In this document: positions 38,828 to 49,454 of the stretch, one piece after another
Layout: each line of letters begins with the position of its first letter
How positions within the stretch are numbered: position 1 is the stretch's first letter
Assembly: GCA_963708455.1 (NCBI GenBank)
Contig: CAVPSQ010000003.1
Coordinates: forward strand, 352,045-416,044
DNA from: CAIMUS01 sp963708455
Lineage (GTDB): Bacteria > Pseudomonadota > Gammaproteobacteria > Competibacterales > Competibacteraceae
Direction: 5' to 3'
Length of the DNA stretch: 64,000 nucleotides
The notes under the pieces: model-generated
The model's input: the letters and a program-made list of their open reading frames with translations, nothing else
Databases searched by the model: none
What the model was told of the DNA's origin: nothing
Translations under genes and position numbers: made by a program

Positions 38828-41028
38828 TCATACCACCAGCGTCAGGGTCACCGTGACGCCACTGCCGTCGGGATGGGAGAAACTCAACTTGTGCGCCCCC
38901 TTTGCCGGTACACACCCGGTTTTACCCGGCAGAAGAGGACGCTGATCCAACTGGGCCAGACCGGTGACGAGCGTCACGCAACAGCGTTTGTACAGGAACA
39001 GGTAGCGCCGGGGGCGAATCTGGAAACGGGTCCCTCCCAGATCGAGGTTGGTGACCGTCTGGCTGTCGAAGACCGGGCGGGGACTGACGGGAATGCTGGT
39101 AAAGCCCGGCGTAAGGCCGGTCTTTTGAATCTGGACCACTCCCTTGAGTTTGGCGGTCCACTGGGAAATGAGCTGGATCACCACCAGTATCAGCAGTCCC
39201 AACCCGGCGGCGAGTTCCCGGAAAAACTGGATGTGGAAGGAATACCACGGGCTTTGCAGGATGAAGGGGCCCGTTGCGGTAGAGCCAGTGAGACGATAGC
39301 CGTAGCGATAGTCGCCGTACTCGGCAAAATCGTGGGGAATCCGAAAGGCCAGCGCACCGTTCTCGCTGACCACCTTGCCTGGCGCCTCGAAGAGGGATAG
39401 ATACTGGCCGGTGTCGGCATCGAAGCGCTCGACAATGACGGTCAATTCGGGTGGGACTTCAAACCCGACCGCGGCGTAACGCTCAGGAATCAACCGGCCG
39501 CCGAAAGTGTATGCCACCGTGCGCGCCAGCAGGGGAAGATTGCGCAGCAGCAGGGTTCTGGTGACCTCAGGCGGCTGGAACCACTCGATAAATGGCTCCC
39601 GTAACTCCAGACTGACTGGCAGGGAACGGCGCATAAACCAGGGATCCTCCTGCCGTTTGGCAATCAGCTCCAGTTCGATCCGGTCGGGACGGGGACTGCC
39701 GATTGCGTCCAGCAGGGGACCTGGAGCATGGAGGTAATACTGACCGGTCTGGGCTTCGCGCTGCAGCGGCAGGTAATGGGGTGAAGAAGGCAACTGGCCC
39801 GCGGTGGCGACGTGGGCCTGGAGTTGATAGACCTCGTCAGTGACGGCATTCCGCTCCTTGTCCCACAGCCAGGCGCGGACAGTAGCCGACTCGTTCAGAT
39901 AGTAATGGGGTTTGGTCTGGACCCGCAGGTCGACGGGCGTGAGTATCTTGCTGAGCACGGTGAGCGCGCCGCCATCGCTGCGTTCGACCTTCCACAGACC
40001 CACGCGGGGTTTGCGCACGATGAAGAGATCGAAGTGCTGATAGTCGCTGCTGCGGTAGATGGACTCGTCCGCCGGGGCCTGCGCTTCAGCAGGAACCAGT
40101 TGGATTTGTTGGGATTCCGGCAGAGGAGAGCTGGCGGGAGCGCCCGGAGGCCGCTTGCGCACGATCAGGGTCATGGCGCGGACGGTGCCATCGATCCGGA
40201 AAGTGGCGCCGCTTTCCTCGCCCAGGGAGGCGATGCCCTTGGTCTTGTTGAGAATGGTGACTGCTATCTCGGGCAGTTGCTCGAGTCTGGCGGGCGTGAT
40301 AAAAGTATTCCGGGGCCCGTGCCACCTGCCGGGTCATCAGTTCGAGACCGGTGAGCGGCGGGTTGATTCCTGGGATCGGTTGCCGGCTGGTGGTATCGCC
40401 CAGCACGACGGCATAAATGTCGCTATCCGCCAGCGGTCCTTTGAGATCCGTCAGCAGTTGCTGCAAAGCTTCCTGGGGGGAGGTATTTCTGGGTTCCAAC
40501 TTGCCATCGCTGAACAGGACGGCGGCATGGATGGCGTCCGCCGTCGGGAACAAGCCGGCTGCGGTCCTGAACCAGCAGTCGCAGGCCGGCGCGGATGTCC
40601 GAGAGCTTTTCCGTGAAATTAACGCCTTGTCGAACGTCGTTCTTAAAAGCCAGGCGGTCGCTGTCTCCCTGTAACTGCCGGGAGGTCACTAGTCGGGCGT
40701 TTTCTCCGAAGGTAATGACGGAGAGGCGGTCTCCGATATCGGCCAGGTCCGCCAGCAGCAGGGTGGCCTCACGGATGATGATCTGTTCCGGCGGTGAAAT
40801 GCTGCGGGAGTTGTCGATGAGGACCACAAACTCCGTAGACTTGGCTTTGGACTCCACGGCTGCCGGTGGCCCGGTTGGCTGATCCTGTACGGAAGGGGTA
40901 CGGGAGCAGGCGGCCAGCAGGAGAATCCCAATCGCCACCAGGGTCCACCAACCGAACGGATGGATTTTGTGCCCGGACGATTTTTGCACCGTCACTCGTG
41001 AAGGTAGGCGAATGTCTTTGTTGAGCAT
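38828..41028 (-). CDS. vWA-domain lipoprotein (two frameshifts)
   Basis: About 730 residues reconstructed from three frames. The N-terminus has a membrane segment ending in a lipobox-like LLLAAC (Cys41). A vWA domain begins FVVLIDNSRSIS, with the metal-site residues Asp72, Ser74 and Ser76. Frame two (40553 downwards) continues AAVLFSDGKLEPRNTSP and AVVLGDTTSR. Frame three (from about 40320) has beta-sandwich-like sequence, a second membrane helix GLLILVVIQLISQW and a C-terminal all-beta domain. Shifts fall near 40550 and 40310. vWA proteins bind partners through a metal ion; here the likely partners are the tubulin-like filament and envelope components. It starts 12 bp downstream of the synthetase gene. 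Confidence 0.75.
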
Positions 41029-41040
41029 GGCGGGTTGTTG

Positions 41041-43644
41041 TCAAAGGTGTTTGCGTTTGGGCCGCGCTCCGCCCTTTACTTTCGATACACTTCGAGACCC
41101 GCCTTGGCGAGGACGGTGGGAAAGTTGGCAGACCGCCTCTCGATCATAGAATTTGATGTGTTCCGGAAGCTGCTCCCATGGAACCAGGCAGTCATGCAGT
41201 TTCCTGACATTGTCGCGGGGTCCCGGACGCCATTGGTCGCGAAGGCGGTCAACGTTCCAGCGGCCATGCTCCAACTCCGCCATGCGCTCGATTTCCTCCT
41301 GGGTGAAGTCCCGGAAAATCGTGGGCTCGTTGGGCTTTTCGACTTGGCGAATTCCGAACCCACAGGCTTCCAGAATCTGGATGGCGAATCGGGCCTGTTC
41401 TCGGTTGGCACGGCGGTAGGTTTCCTGCAGTTTCGGCCAGGGTTGCATATTGTCTTTAAGATCCTTGGTATTGCTGGCGCGATAACTTTCATGGATCTCC
41501 TGGGCCATCTCTTCGACGACCTCCGCGCCAAACGATCGCGTGGGGGGAGCTACATAGGCCCAGACAGAGGCCGCATCGCTCACCAGCGGGATCAGGGTCG
41601 GCAAGCTGGACCAGAGATCGTCTTGCATCAGTTCATCCGCGGCGCCGCCGGTACCGGCCACGACCGCGACCGAGGCGCCAAGACTGAGCGCTACCCGGTA
41701 ATCGACGGCGCTCAGCGGGCCACCACCGAAGCCGAACAACATGACATCCCTGGGGTGGACACCTTCATCCAGTAAATCCTTCCAGCACTGGAGAATCTGT
41801 TCCGCAGAAAAGCGATCGTGTCCGTACACGACGAAACGGTCGTACCGGCTGTCCCTGGGACCATCATGGGGTAAGTGTTCGGGGAGGTAACTGACCAGTT
41901 CGAATAGCTTTAATCCCTTGTCCTGGAGTTCCGCGGCGATTTCACCTACCAAACCGGGGATACCGACGACGGTGCCACCCGAGATGACTTTTCCAGAGAA
42001 AGCGCTCAGGGCCGCTTCCAGCAGCGGCCGCACGCCCACCAGCGTTGCGGCCGCCATGCTGGCCGCGCCACCTGCGATCATCAAGACCCGGCACTGTCGC
42101 TCCGGGGAGCCAGTGGTTCCCAGGGCTCGAACCCTTTCCGCCACGTCCAATAGGTCCAGTATCACCTGACAGTCAGGCGGAACGGTGCTGCCGAAATGCA
42201 GCCGTTGCAACCAGGTCATCTCCTCTTCGAACACGTCTGCCGGAAACGCCTGTTCACCGTACAGATATTGCCGCGCGCCTCGGGCGTAATACCCGAGGGC
42301 TTCCTGCGGTTGTCCCAGCAGCAGACTGAGTCGGCCGGTCGTGAAATAGGAGTACGGGAGTTCGATGCCGTTGGCGGCATGGTCCCGGCAGGTCTTGATA
42401 GCTTCACGCAGGGCCGTCCGCAGGGTGGCAGGGAGACTGGTCTGGCGCGTCAGGTACATCTCGAAGCCGAGCATGTCGGCCAGATAATAGGGGTTGGAAG
42501 GTTCCTGCTCATGGGCCTGGAAGCGATGCTCGCGGGACTTGTGCTCCTGGCCGGGCACCTGCGCATAAGCCCAGCCCAAACGGGACAGCACCCGGGCATG
42601 GAGGGCATGCCCCCGGCGCAAGTCGGGCACATAGGTAAGATCTGGCTGGTTGCAGAGATCCCGCGCTGTTTCCAGAAACCGCAGGCCGCGCTGAAACTCA
42701 GCCGTCCTGGGGGAGATTTTATGTTGCTTGCAAAGCGCGAATCCCAGGGACTGGAGTAACTCGCCGCGATTGGCATCCGTCAGTTCGCGATGCGGTTCCA
42801 ACAGCGCTGCCACACCGGCATAGTCGCCGCAGGCTTCGAGCAGGCGCGCCAGCTTCAGCGCGAGCCCCGGCTTTTTCTTATCGTCGGGTTCGTTCTGGAG
42901 AATCAGCCGTTGAACGTTAATCTCTTCGTTCACATTCTGCCGAGACGCAAAAGCCGTGTAATTGGCGATCATGCCATCCAGTTCTTCGGCCATCGCGTCC
43001 ACGTTGCGGTCGCCTTCCTCCAGCAGGGCGGCCAGTAGTGCCCCACTTCGTCGTATGGCCGGGGAAGGTTCGAGGCTGCTTTTGTAGATGCGATCGTGCA
43101 GCGAGTCGGCCCAGGCGTGCTGGAGCCAGGTTCTGACCTGGATTTCCGCCCACCGCTGGCCGATCTCACGCTGCTCCTCTGCGCTGATTCCCAGCTTGGC
43201 ATGGCGTTCCGGCAGCAGTTGGATGATGTAATGCAGGTCACGATAGCCGAACGTGCTTTCGCTCAGTTGCAGGACCTTGTCATCCTTTTCCAAAATGTCG
43301 AAACTGGTCTCGATGAACTGGCAAACGGCCTGGACTTGCAGGAGGGATTGCACAATCACCCGTGCCCCACACAGGTCTGTGAATTGATGGACAGGATCGT
43401 CGTAAACTCCCCCGAATCGGGAAGGACGAGGCTTTCGATATTTGCGAACACACTTTTCCGCAAAACTCGACAGGGTCTTGGCGCGGGACTGCACGAAGGC
43501 TGCCGGCACGGCCAACGCACGGGCACGCTCCAGGATGCGCTTCAACACGTCGGCATAGGTCTTGTAATGTGAAAGCTCCATGCTATACGTGTCAATCTGT
43601 GCCTTGTGAATTTCCGGGGTAATTTTTTCCAGAGCGGGTGACAT
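41041..43644 (-). CDS. RelA/SpoT synthetase-TPR-SLOG-RyR fusion
   Basis: 867 residues, intact, first gene of the operon. I chose ATG 43644 (GGAGAG nine bases upstream) over a TTG at 43653. Residues about 25-190 are a RelA/SpoT nucleotidyltransferase: FTDLCGARVIV (Asp90), FGYRDLHY, and EIQVRTWLQHAWAD with catalytic-type Glu167. Helical TPR-like repeats fill 210-500. An SLOG/LSDAT Rossmann domain follows from about 518 (VLMIAGGAASMA, ISGGTVVGIPGLVGE, DVMLFGFGGGPLSA). An RyR domain begins near 782 (EEIERMAELEHGRWNVDRL, PWEQLPEHIKFYDRE). It combines making, binding and sensing of a nucleotide in one chain, a nucleotide-centred conflict architecture. The hydrolase half of RelA/SpoT is absent. Confidence 0.85.
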   Translation of the reverse strand: MSPALEKITPEIHKAQIDTYSMELSHYKTYADVLKRILERARALAVPAAFVQSRAKTLSSFAEKCVRKYRKPRPSRFGGVYDDPVHQFTDLCGARVIVQSLLQVQAVCQFIETSFDILEKDDKVLQLSESTFGYRDLHYIIQLLPERHAKLGISAEEQREIGQRWAEIQVRTWLQHAWADSLHDRIYKSSLEPSPAIRRSGALLAALLEEGDRNVDAMAEELDGMIANYTAFASRQNVNEEINVQRLILQNEPDDKKKPGLALKLARLLEACGDYAGVAALLEPHRELTDANRGELLQSLGFALCKQHKISPRTAEFQRGLRFLETARDLCNQPDLTYVPDLRRGHALHARVLSRLGWAYAQVPGQEHKSREHRFQAHEQEPSNPYYLADMLGFEMYLTRQTSLPATLRTALREAIKTCRDHAANGIELPYSYFTTGRLSLLLGQPQEALGYYARGARQYLYGEQAFPADVFEEEMTWLQRLHFGSTVPPDCQVILDLLDVAERVRALGTTGSPERQCRVLMIAGGAASMAAATLVGVRPLLEAALSAFSGKVISGGTVVGIPGLVGEIAAELQDKGLKLFELVSYLPEHLPHDGPRDSRYDRFVVYGHDRFSAEQILQCWKDLLDEGVHPRDVMLFGFGGGPLSAVDYRVALSLGASVAVVAGTGGAADELMQDDLWSSLPTLIPLVSDAASVWAYVAPPTRSFGAEVVEEMAQEIHESYRASNTKDLKDNMQPWPKLQETYRRANREQARFAIQILEACGFGIRQVEKPNEPTIFRDFTQEEIERMAELEHGRWNVDRLRDQWRPGPRDNVRKLHDCLVPWEQLPEHIKFYDREAVCQLSHRPRQGGSRSVSKVKGGARPKRKHL

Positions 43645-44107
43645 GGATTTCAACTCTCCAATCTTGTGCCCAACATGGCGCGCATCGCCGATACGCGGAG
43701 AGCATGAAAATTAACCTTAATTATTCAGCAAGTTGTGCTGACGTGCGGAATGTCGGTGGTGTTATCTGCGCTTGGGAAGTCAGCGCTTAAGGTATTGACA
43801 ATACAGAATATCCAGGAACCTTGCAATTGATCCGAGCCGGTTTACTCCAAGTGCGATCCGAGCCGCCGATCAGGATTTAAAATATAGCAATCCTATTTGA
43901 GTTATGGATTTTTCCCTCCTTGGATAAGGAGGGGTGGCGCGCAGCGCCGGGGTGGTTCAAAGCGGCGATTCCACAAATCAGATAGGAGCGCTATAGAGCG
44001 CTAAGCGGCGCTACTACGAGCGCGCCCTACTGCGAAAAACCGAGTAAAATGCAAGGTTGCACGGCCTTTGGAAAGGGAAATAATGGACCAATTTGGAGGA
44101 GACTTTG
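43645..44107. other. Gene-free region with hairpins between operon and DUF4062 gene no. 4
   Basis: 460 bp, divergent from the RelA-SLOG-RyR operon. It holds an 8-bp stem CCCTCCTT/AAGGAGGG at 43914-43933 and GGCGC-GCA-GCGCC just after it, typical extragenic repeats. The AT-richer part at 43690-43820 is the probable promoter region of the operon. No gene seen. Confidence 0.5.
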
Positions 44108-45490
44108 ATGAGCCAGCTCGTAGCATCCGCCAGCCCAGCCAACCCGCCTTCCATCGCCCTCACCGAACGCGACCGGGTGGTGCGGGTGTTTGTCTCCTCG
44201 ACGTTTCGCGACATGGTGGAGGATCGCAACACCCTGATGGCCCAGGTCTGGCCGGCGCTGCGGCAACTCTGCCGTGGGCGAGCGGTGGAGTTCGTCGCGG
44301 TGGACCTGCGCTGGGGCATCACCGAGGCGATGAGCCAGCAGCAGGAGACGCTGCGCCACTGTCTGGCCGAGATCAAACGCTGCCGACCCTATTTCATTGG
44401 GTTACTGGGCGAGCGCTATGGCTGGGTGCTGGGGCCGGAGGCCTATACGGCGGCGCTGCTGCAGGAGGAGCACTGGCTGGCGCGCGAAGTGGCGCAGCAC
44501 AGCGTCACCGAACTGGAGATTCTGCACGGTGTACTGAACGATCCTGAGATGGCCGGGCGGGCGTTCTTCTACTGCCGGGACCCGGCCTATGCCCAGGCGC
44601 GGGGAAGTGACTTTCTGGCGGAGGATGCGACCGGCGCCGCCCGGCAACAGGCGCTGAAGGGACGGGTGCGCGCCGTCTGCCGGGAGCAGCGGATTCCCTT
44701 ACGCGAAGGGGATCAGTACCACGATCCGCGCGCCCTGGCGGGGCTGGTGCTCGCCGACCTCACCGCGGCGATCAACACCGAATTTCCCGCCGATCAGGCG
44801 CCGGATGCCTGGACCCGTGAGCACCGGGACCACGCCGCCTATGCTCAGAGCCGCCGCACCCGCTTCTATGTCGGGCGGGACAGCTATTACCAACGGCTCG
44901 ACGCCTTCGCCCGTGACGGCACGGACGGCCAGGGCCTGGTCGTGCTGGGTGACTCGGGCGGTGGCAAGTCCGCGCTACTGGCCAACTGGGTGGCGCACTG
45001 GCAACAGGCCCACCCGGGCGATTTCGTGTTTCAGCACTACCTCGGCAGTTCGCCCCTGAGCGCCAGGCATCTGGGCCTGCTGCGACGGCTGATGGTGGCG
45101 ATCATCCGCTGGTGCGGCGACACGCTGACCAGCGTCAACAATCTGGCCTACCTGCTGCGGGCCAAAGGCGACCTGGCGGCGGCCGAACCTTTGTACCGGC
45201 GGGCGCTGGAGGCGGGCGAGCGGGTGCTGGGGCCGACGCATCCCGACACGTTGACCAGCGTCAACAACCTGGCCGATCTGCTGCAGGCCAAAGGCGACTA
45301 CGCGGCGGCCGAACCCTTGTACCGGCGGGCGCTGGAGGGCTACGAGCGGGGGCTGGGGCCGGGCGCATCCCAACACGCTGACCAGCGTCAACAACCTGGC
45401 CGCGCTGCTGGACGCCAAAGGCGACTACGCGGCGGCCGAGCCCTTGTACCGGAGGGTTGTGACTGGCTTGGTCGCTAATAGCCGCGCTAG

Positions 45491-47041
45491 GAGTTTGTCT
45501 GACTTAGGGTCGGAACTTCAATTTTCCTATCACGAGGCCGAAAAAACGCACATTTTGCGTTTCTATCGCCCTTTCCGAGGGCATTTATCGCCCTCAGAGC
45601 GCCTTTATCCTCCCTGCAGGCAGACCTATCCTGCCACCAATACTTGCAGCCGTTTTAAATTGTAGGCGATGCACACCAAATTCCACTCGCCCTGCACGGC
45701 TTGCAAACCCCGTAACAGAAATTGCCGAAACCCCATCACGTGCTTGATGATGCCAAACACCGGCTCGACGGTGGACTTGCGTTTGGCATACAGTGCCTTG
45801 CCTTCGGGGGTTTGCAATCGGTGTTCCATCCGGACTACCGGATCAGCGGTGTCTGGGGCTTTACCCGGGTCAGCAAAGCGTTCTTCCAGGGTGGGATGAT
45901 GCTCCGCACGACCCGTGGCGAGCAGCGGGGTAATGGTAGCGTGTTCACAAGCCTTGACGTTGGCCTCACTGAAATAGCCAGTGTCCGCCAGCAGATGGTC
46001 GACCTGACCGAGTTCCTCCGGTAACTGGCTGAAGTTGTCCAGCGCCGGTTGCAGTTCCTGTTTATCGTTCGGGTTCGGGCTGACGTGGTTTTCCACGATC
46101 AGGCGACTGCCATGATCCACCCCGGCCTGCGCATTGTAGCTCTGCTCAAACCCGCCGCCGCTCACCGGCATAATGCGCGACTCCGGGTCGGTAAAATTGA
46201 CTTGATCCTTGTCCTGTGGACCCGGTTCCGGCGGCTTGGGGGACGGCCCCCTAACTTGCGACCACGGGCCTGTTCCTTCGCCCGCCGCTCGGCCAGCTTC
46301 GCTTCATAGGCCGCTTGCTCCTGCGCATACCGGGCTTGGGCACGAGCCTCCAGTTCCGCTTTCACCTCCCCGATCTGCTGCAACCGGGCCTGCCGGAGCG
46401 CCACTTCGTCGGCCACCTTCAGCCCGGGGACCGGCTCGGTGTGACTCGCCTCGGCCTGCTGTAATAACGCCTCTACCTCCGCCTGCAACTGCTCCTCCAA
46501 CCGGTTGGCATAGTCCCAGCTCATCGCCTTATGTTTGCTGGCGTTGGCGTGCACTTTGCTCCCATCCAAACTCACGTTGCCTAACTGCAACACCCCCAGC
46601 GCATACGCCCGTAGCAAAATCTGCACCAACAGACCCTTCAGTTCCCCCAGAAACCGCTTCCGGAACGTATTGATGCTGTTGTGATCCGGGTGCGTGTTAC
46701 CCGTGATATAAATCACCGGGATCAGCTCATAGGTGGCTCGCTCCAACGCCCGACTGGAAAAAATGCCAGTGGCATAGCCATAAAACAACAGTGCCAGCAT
46801 CATCTTCGGTGGATAGGGCGCCGAGCCGCCACCACTGTACGCCGCTTCCAGCGGGGTGACATCCAGACTCTCCACGATCTCGACAATGAAGCGCGCCAGA
46901 TGATCCTCTGCCAGCCACTCCTGCACCGGGATCACCACCGGCTGGTCACGTTCTATGGGGATAAATTGGTTGCTGATCGCCAGGCTCATCAGGTACGTTA
47001 GGTCATCTTACCTCATTATGCTGGGCAAGTCAGACAAACTC
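45491..47041 (-). mobile_element. IS1182-type element, copy 1 (1,551 bp)
   Basis: Ends are inverted repeats beginning GAGTTTGTCTGACTT. CTAG duplicates the target on both sides (45487-45490 and 47042-47045). The copy at 57630-59181 is 1,552 bp; the only length difference is one missing G in a G run near 46237, which breaks the transposase. Confidence 0.92.
45626..46989 (-). pseudogene. IS1182-family transposase, frameshifted
   Basis: Same protein as the intact 454-residue transposase of copy 2 (57682-59046), in two frames: 46989 to about 46240, beginning MSLAISNQFIPIERDQPVV, and 46171 back to 45626, beginning MPVSGGGFEQSYNAQAGVD. The break lies in the poly-G run after KLGGRPP. Because the other copy is intact, this one could be complemented in trans or may be a sequencing error. 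Confidence 0.88.
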
Positions 47042-47183
47042 CTAGCCGCAAGCTTCATCCAAACCTGCAACCGGTGATCAACAATTACGCTGCTCTGCTG
47101 AATAAACTTGGCCATAGTCAGCAGGAAATACGGACCATGCTGCACGAGTTGGCCCCGGAGTTCATTTCAGCGCCAGATTAATC

Positions 47184-47440
47184 ATCCGAAGCCAGCAATC
47201 AGTCAATCACACCGAAACAGGCTCGAAAGCATTGCTTTTAATTTGTACAAGAATGGTGACTACCCGAAGGCCCGTGCTCTGCTCGAACAGCCTCTCGACT
47301 TTGGGTTCGAGGTCCTTAGCATCCGGTTGCATCTTGCCCGAATCGCAATGTTCACCGACGAGATCCAGGCGTCTCGCGAAGGTCACCAACTTTGGATTGG
47401 CTCGCGCAGGGGCTCTGAAGAAATGATGCCAGTTTCCGAT
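47184..47440 (+). pseudogene. TPR-like remnant
   Basis: A frame reading RLESIAFNLYKNGDYPKARA, then LLEQ and FEVLSIRLHLARIAM. This has the helix-turn-helix spacing of a TPR C-terminus. It has no start codon or ribosome site of its own and loses coding character after about residue 80. It follows the broken TPR gene by a few bases and probably derives from a neighbouring or duplicated gene of the same class. Confidence 0.45.
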
Positions 47441-47472
47441 TGTAGTGGACGGAGACAACCAGCAGGTATTGG

Positions 47473-48950
47473 TTACTCATTGCCCAAATCCAGCATAAAG
47501 CGCCAAGCCGGCATCACCAATATCGTGCCTTGGCCTGCGGCTATCTCCCCATCTTCGTGACGCGTGACGAGGGTGGCTTGGTTGATTCCAAGCTCGGCCA
47601 TGGCTTCAGCCAGCGCTTGCACCTCGCGTTTGCGGGTTGGCGGATCGGCCAGCGTCTCGCATACCTGCACGAGGCGAAGCGAACGATCCGGCAGGCGGGC
47701 GATGAAATCCACTTCGCGGCCATTTTTGCTTTTGAAGTAAAAAATCTCCTGCGTGACGCGGCGCAAGGCCACAAAAACCAGATTCTCCAACAGATGCCCC
47801 TTGTTCAGCAGCACGCCGGAGGCCACCGAGGTGACGAGCGCGGAGTCGATGCAATAGATTTTGGCTCAATATGGATTCCGGACTGCTGCGAACGGGTTGC
47901 CTTGGCAGGGGCTTGGTAGCCATGCAGACCCTATCTTAAGCTATTGTAATAGAAGGTTTTCTTACCTTCCTCTCGGAAGTGCTGGTCGCCTGATGCGGTG
48001 AACTGACTGGAATCCATATTGAGCCTAGATTTTTTCGGGTTGGCATTGGCGCGGCTCAGCGAGGCATCGAACACGCGCATGGTGAATAGGAAATAGGCAT
48101 CCTCGAACCAGGCCAGATAATCCGCCACCACCGCCTTGGGAACCTTATGGCCGAGGGATTTCAGATACCCAGTGAGATTGTTGAGCGAATACAGCGAGGC
48201 GATGTTGTCCACCAGCCAGTGCGCCAAATCGGCGACCGCCTTCGGGTGCGAGACATCATGCCGCTCCACCACATCGCGGAACAGCACCGCGTGGAAATAT
48301 TCCTGATGGATCTTGATGCGCAAACGGCGATCCAGCCCCGCCACTTCTGGAAACCCGCCCGCCTCCCAATACCGGTCGAAGGCATTTTGCACCAGCATCC
48401 GCTGCCGGGTGGATAGCGCACCCGCGCCGTCGATGCCCAGGCTGTCGAGGAATTCGCGGAAAGAAAATGGGAACATCTCCCAGGTCAGAGCCCGTCCGCG
48501 CATTTGCGTGGCGATTTCCCGCGACAGCATGTGCGCCGAAGAGCCGGTGATCGTGACTTCGCAAAGCTCAGTGCGCAGCAGGCGGTCGACAAACGGCTCC
48601 CAATCCGGCATCACCTGCATCTCGTCAAAGAAGCAGTACACCTTTTCGGTCTGTTTCTTCTCCGGGTACAGCGCGTAGTAGGCTTCCAGAACCAGCCCTA
48701 AACCAGCCTGTCGCAAGCCATGCAGACGGTCGTCAAAAAAATTCAGGTACAGCAGGTTCTGGCGCGGCGCCCCGGCGTTCAGCAAGCGCTGCATGTGCTG
48801 GAACATGAAGGTCGATTTCCCGCTGCGGCGCACACCGATGCAGACACTTGCCTTGCCCGCGACAGGCAGCATAGATAAACGGCGTGGGACACCGGTAAAC
48901 CAAGTGGTTTCTTGGCCGTCGAGGATGATTTCTTTCAATTGGTCAAGCAT
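47473..48950 (-). pseudogene. AAA ATPase with DUF4143, split by a MITE
   Basis: Start ATG 48950 (MLDQLKEIILDGQE). Walker A IGVRRSGKST, Walker B VYCFFDEMQ, TITGSSAHML and a DUF4143-type C-terminus identify the archaeal-type AAA_14/DUF4143 family, whose cellular role is unsettled. Coding reaches ASLSRANANPKK, then a 163-bp element (47863-48025) interrupts. The C-terminus resumes as VASGVLLNKGHLLENLVF and REVDFIARLPDR, a PD-(D/E)XK-like part, ending at 47473. The frames on each side also differ by one base, possibly in an A6 run. Confidence 0.8.
47863..48025. mobile_element. 163-bp MITE with 8-bp target duplication TAGATTTT
   Basis: Terminal inverted repeats GGCTCAATATGGATTCC at 47863-47879 and the exact complement at 48009-48025. 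The direct repeat TAGATTTT is at 47855-47862 and 48026-48033. No ORF. It must be moved by a transposase encoded elsewhere, since no element in this window has these ends. Confidence 0.9.
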
Positions 48951-49235
48951 GGTGTGTGGTGTCCTCCTTCCGTGTTGCATGGGCTGCCGGATTGCCTCAC
49001 TCTTCCGCATGGTTGGTAATAAATATTACCGATTATATAATAAAGTGGTCATTTAATTTTCCACTTTTGCTTGATTGGGACGTGACCAAGCATCGGTCGA
49101 CGGCAAACCCCCCAAGACATCAAGGAAGAAGTTCCTCAAACCTACACCGAGAACATGGGGGAAAACCAAACACCTTGCGTAAGTCAAAGTGACGTACAAT
49201 TCAAGCCTCAAACCCTGACATCAGGAGCCTGACCC

Positions 49236-49454
49236 ATGCCCGCCAACGACTCTGCCCGCATCAACCTCCGCACCAGCCCGGAAGCCAAGGCGATGATCGA
49301 ACGCGCCGCCGCGCTGATGGGCACCACGGTTTCCGCCTTCATGATCCAAAACGCCTATGAAGCCGCCCAGAAGCTGGTGGCCGAATGGGATACGATTAAC
49401 CTGTTGGACCGTGATCGCGATGCGTTTCTGGCGGCCTTGGAGAATTGCAGACCA
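49236..49454 (+). pseudogene. DUF1778-type (TacA-like) antitoxin, 3' end lost
   Basis: MPANDSARINLRTSPEAKAM, then ERAAALMGTTVSAFMIQNAY and DAFLAALEN: a ribbon-helix-helix antitoxin of the DUF1778/TacA family that normally precedes a GNAT acetyltransferase toxin. AGGAG lies eight bases before ATG 49236. Homology stops after LEN at about 49447, where the oppositely oriented gene ends; the frame runs on to 49676 as noise. No GNAT toxin gene follows. The last 15-20 residues are therefore missing and the system is broken. Confidence 0.65.

Larger units (their letters stand above)
44108..47181 (+). pseudogene. DUF4062-STAND-TPR gene no. 4, internally deleted and split by IS1182-type element
   Basis: Start ATG 44108 with GGAGG eight bases upstream. 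The DUF4062 domain (VRVFVSSTFRDMVEDRN, VDLRWGI) and Walker A LGDSGGGKSALL are followed after only about 40 residues by TPRs (DTLTSVNNLAYLLRAKGDL); most of the STAND module is missing in frame. TPRs are encoded by 126-bp near-identical units starting at 45118, 45244 and 45371; the third is shifted by one base. The IS (45491-47041) interrupts the frame. Past it, coding resumes as RKLHPNLQPVINNYAALLNK and ends at TAA 47179-47181. Removing the IS and one CTAG restores the reading. Confidence 0.85.

Noticed and set aside
41035..43572. Plus-strand ORFs opposite the RelA-SLOG-RyR gene
   Set aside because: The minus-strand frame is continuous with catalytic motifs; the plus frames are shadows.
45118..45470. 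Possible CRISPR-like repeat array
   Set aside because: The 126-bp periodicity is in-frame TPR coding (42 residues), not repeats with spacers.
46209..46673. 154-aa plus-strand ORF in IS copy 1 (and its twin at 57998-58456)
   Set aside because: Antisense to the transposase; Pro/Ala/Ser-rich with no motif.
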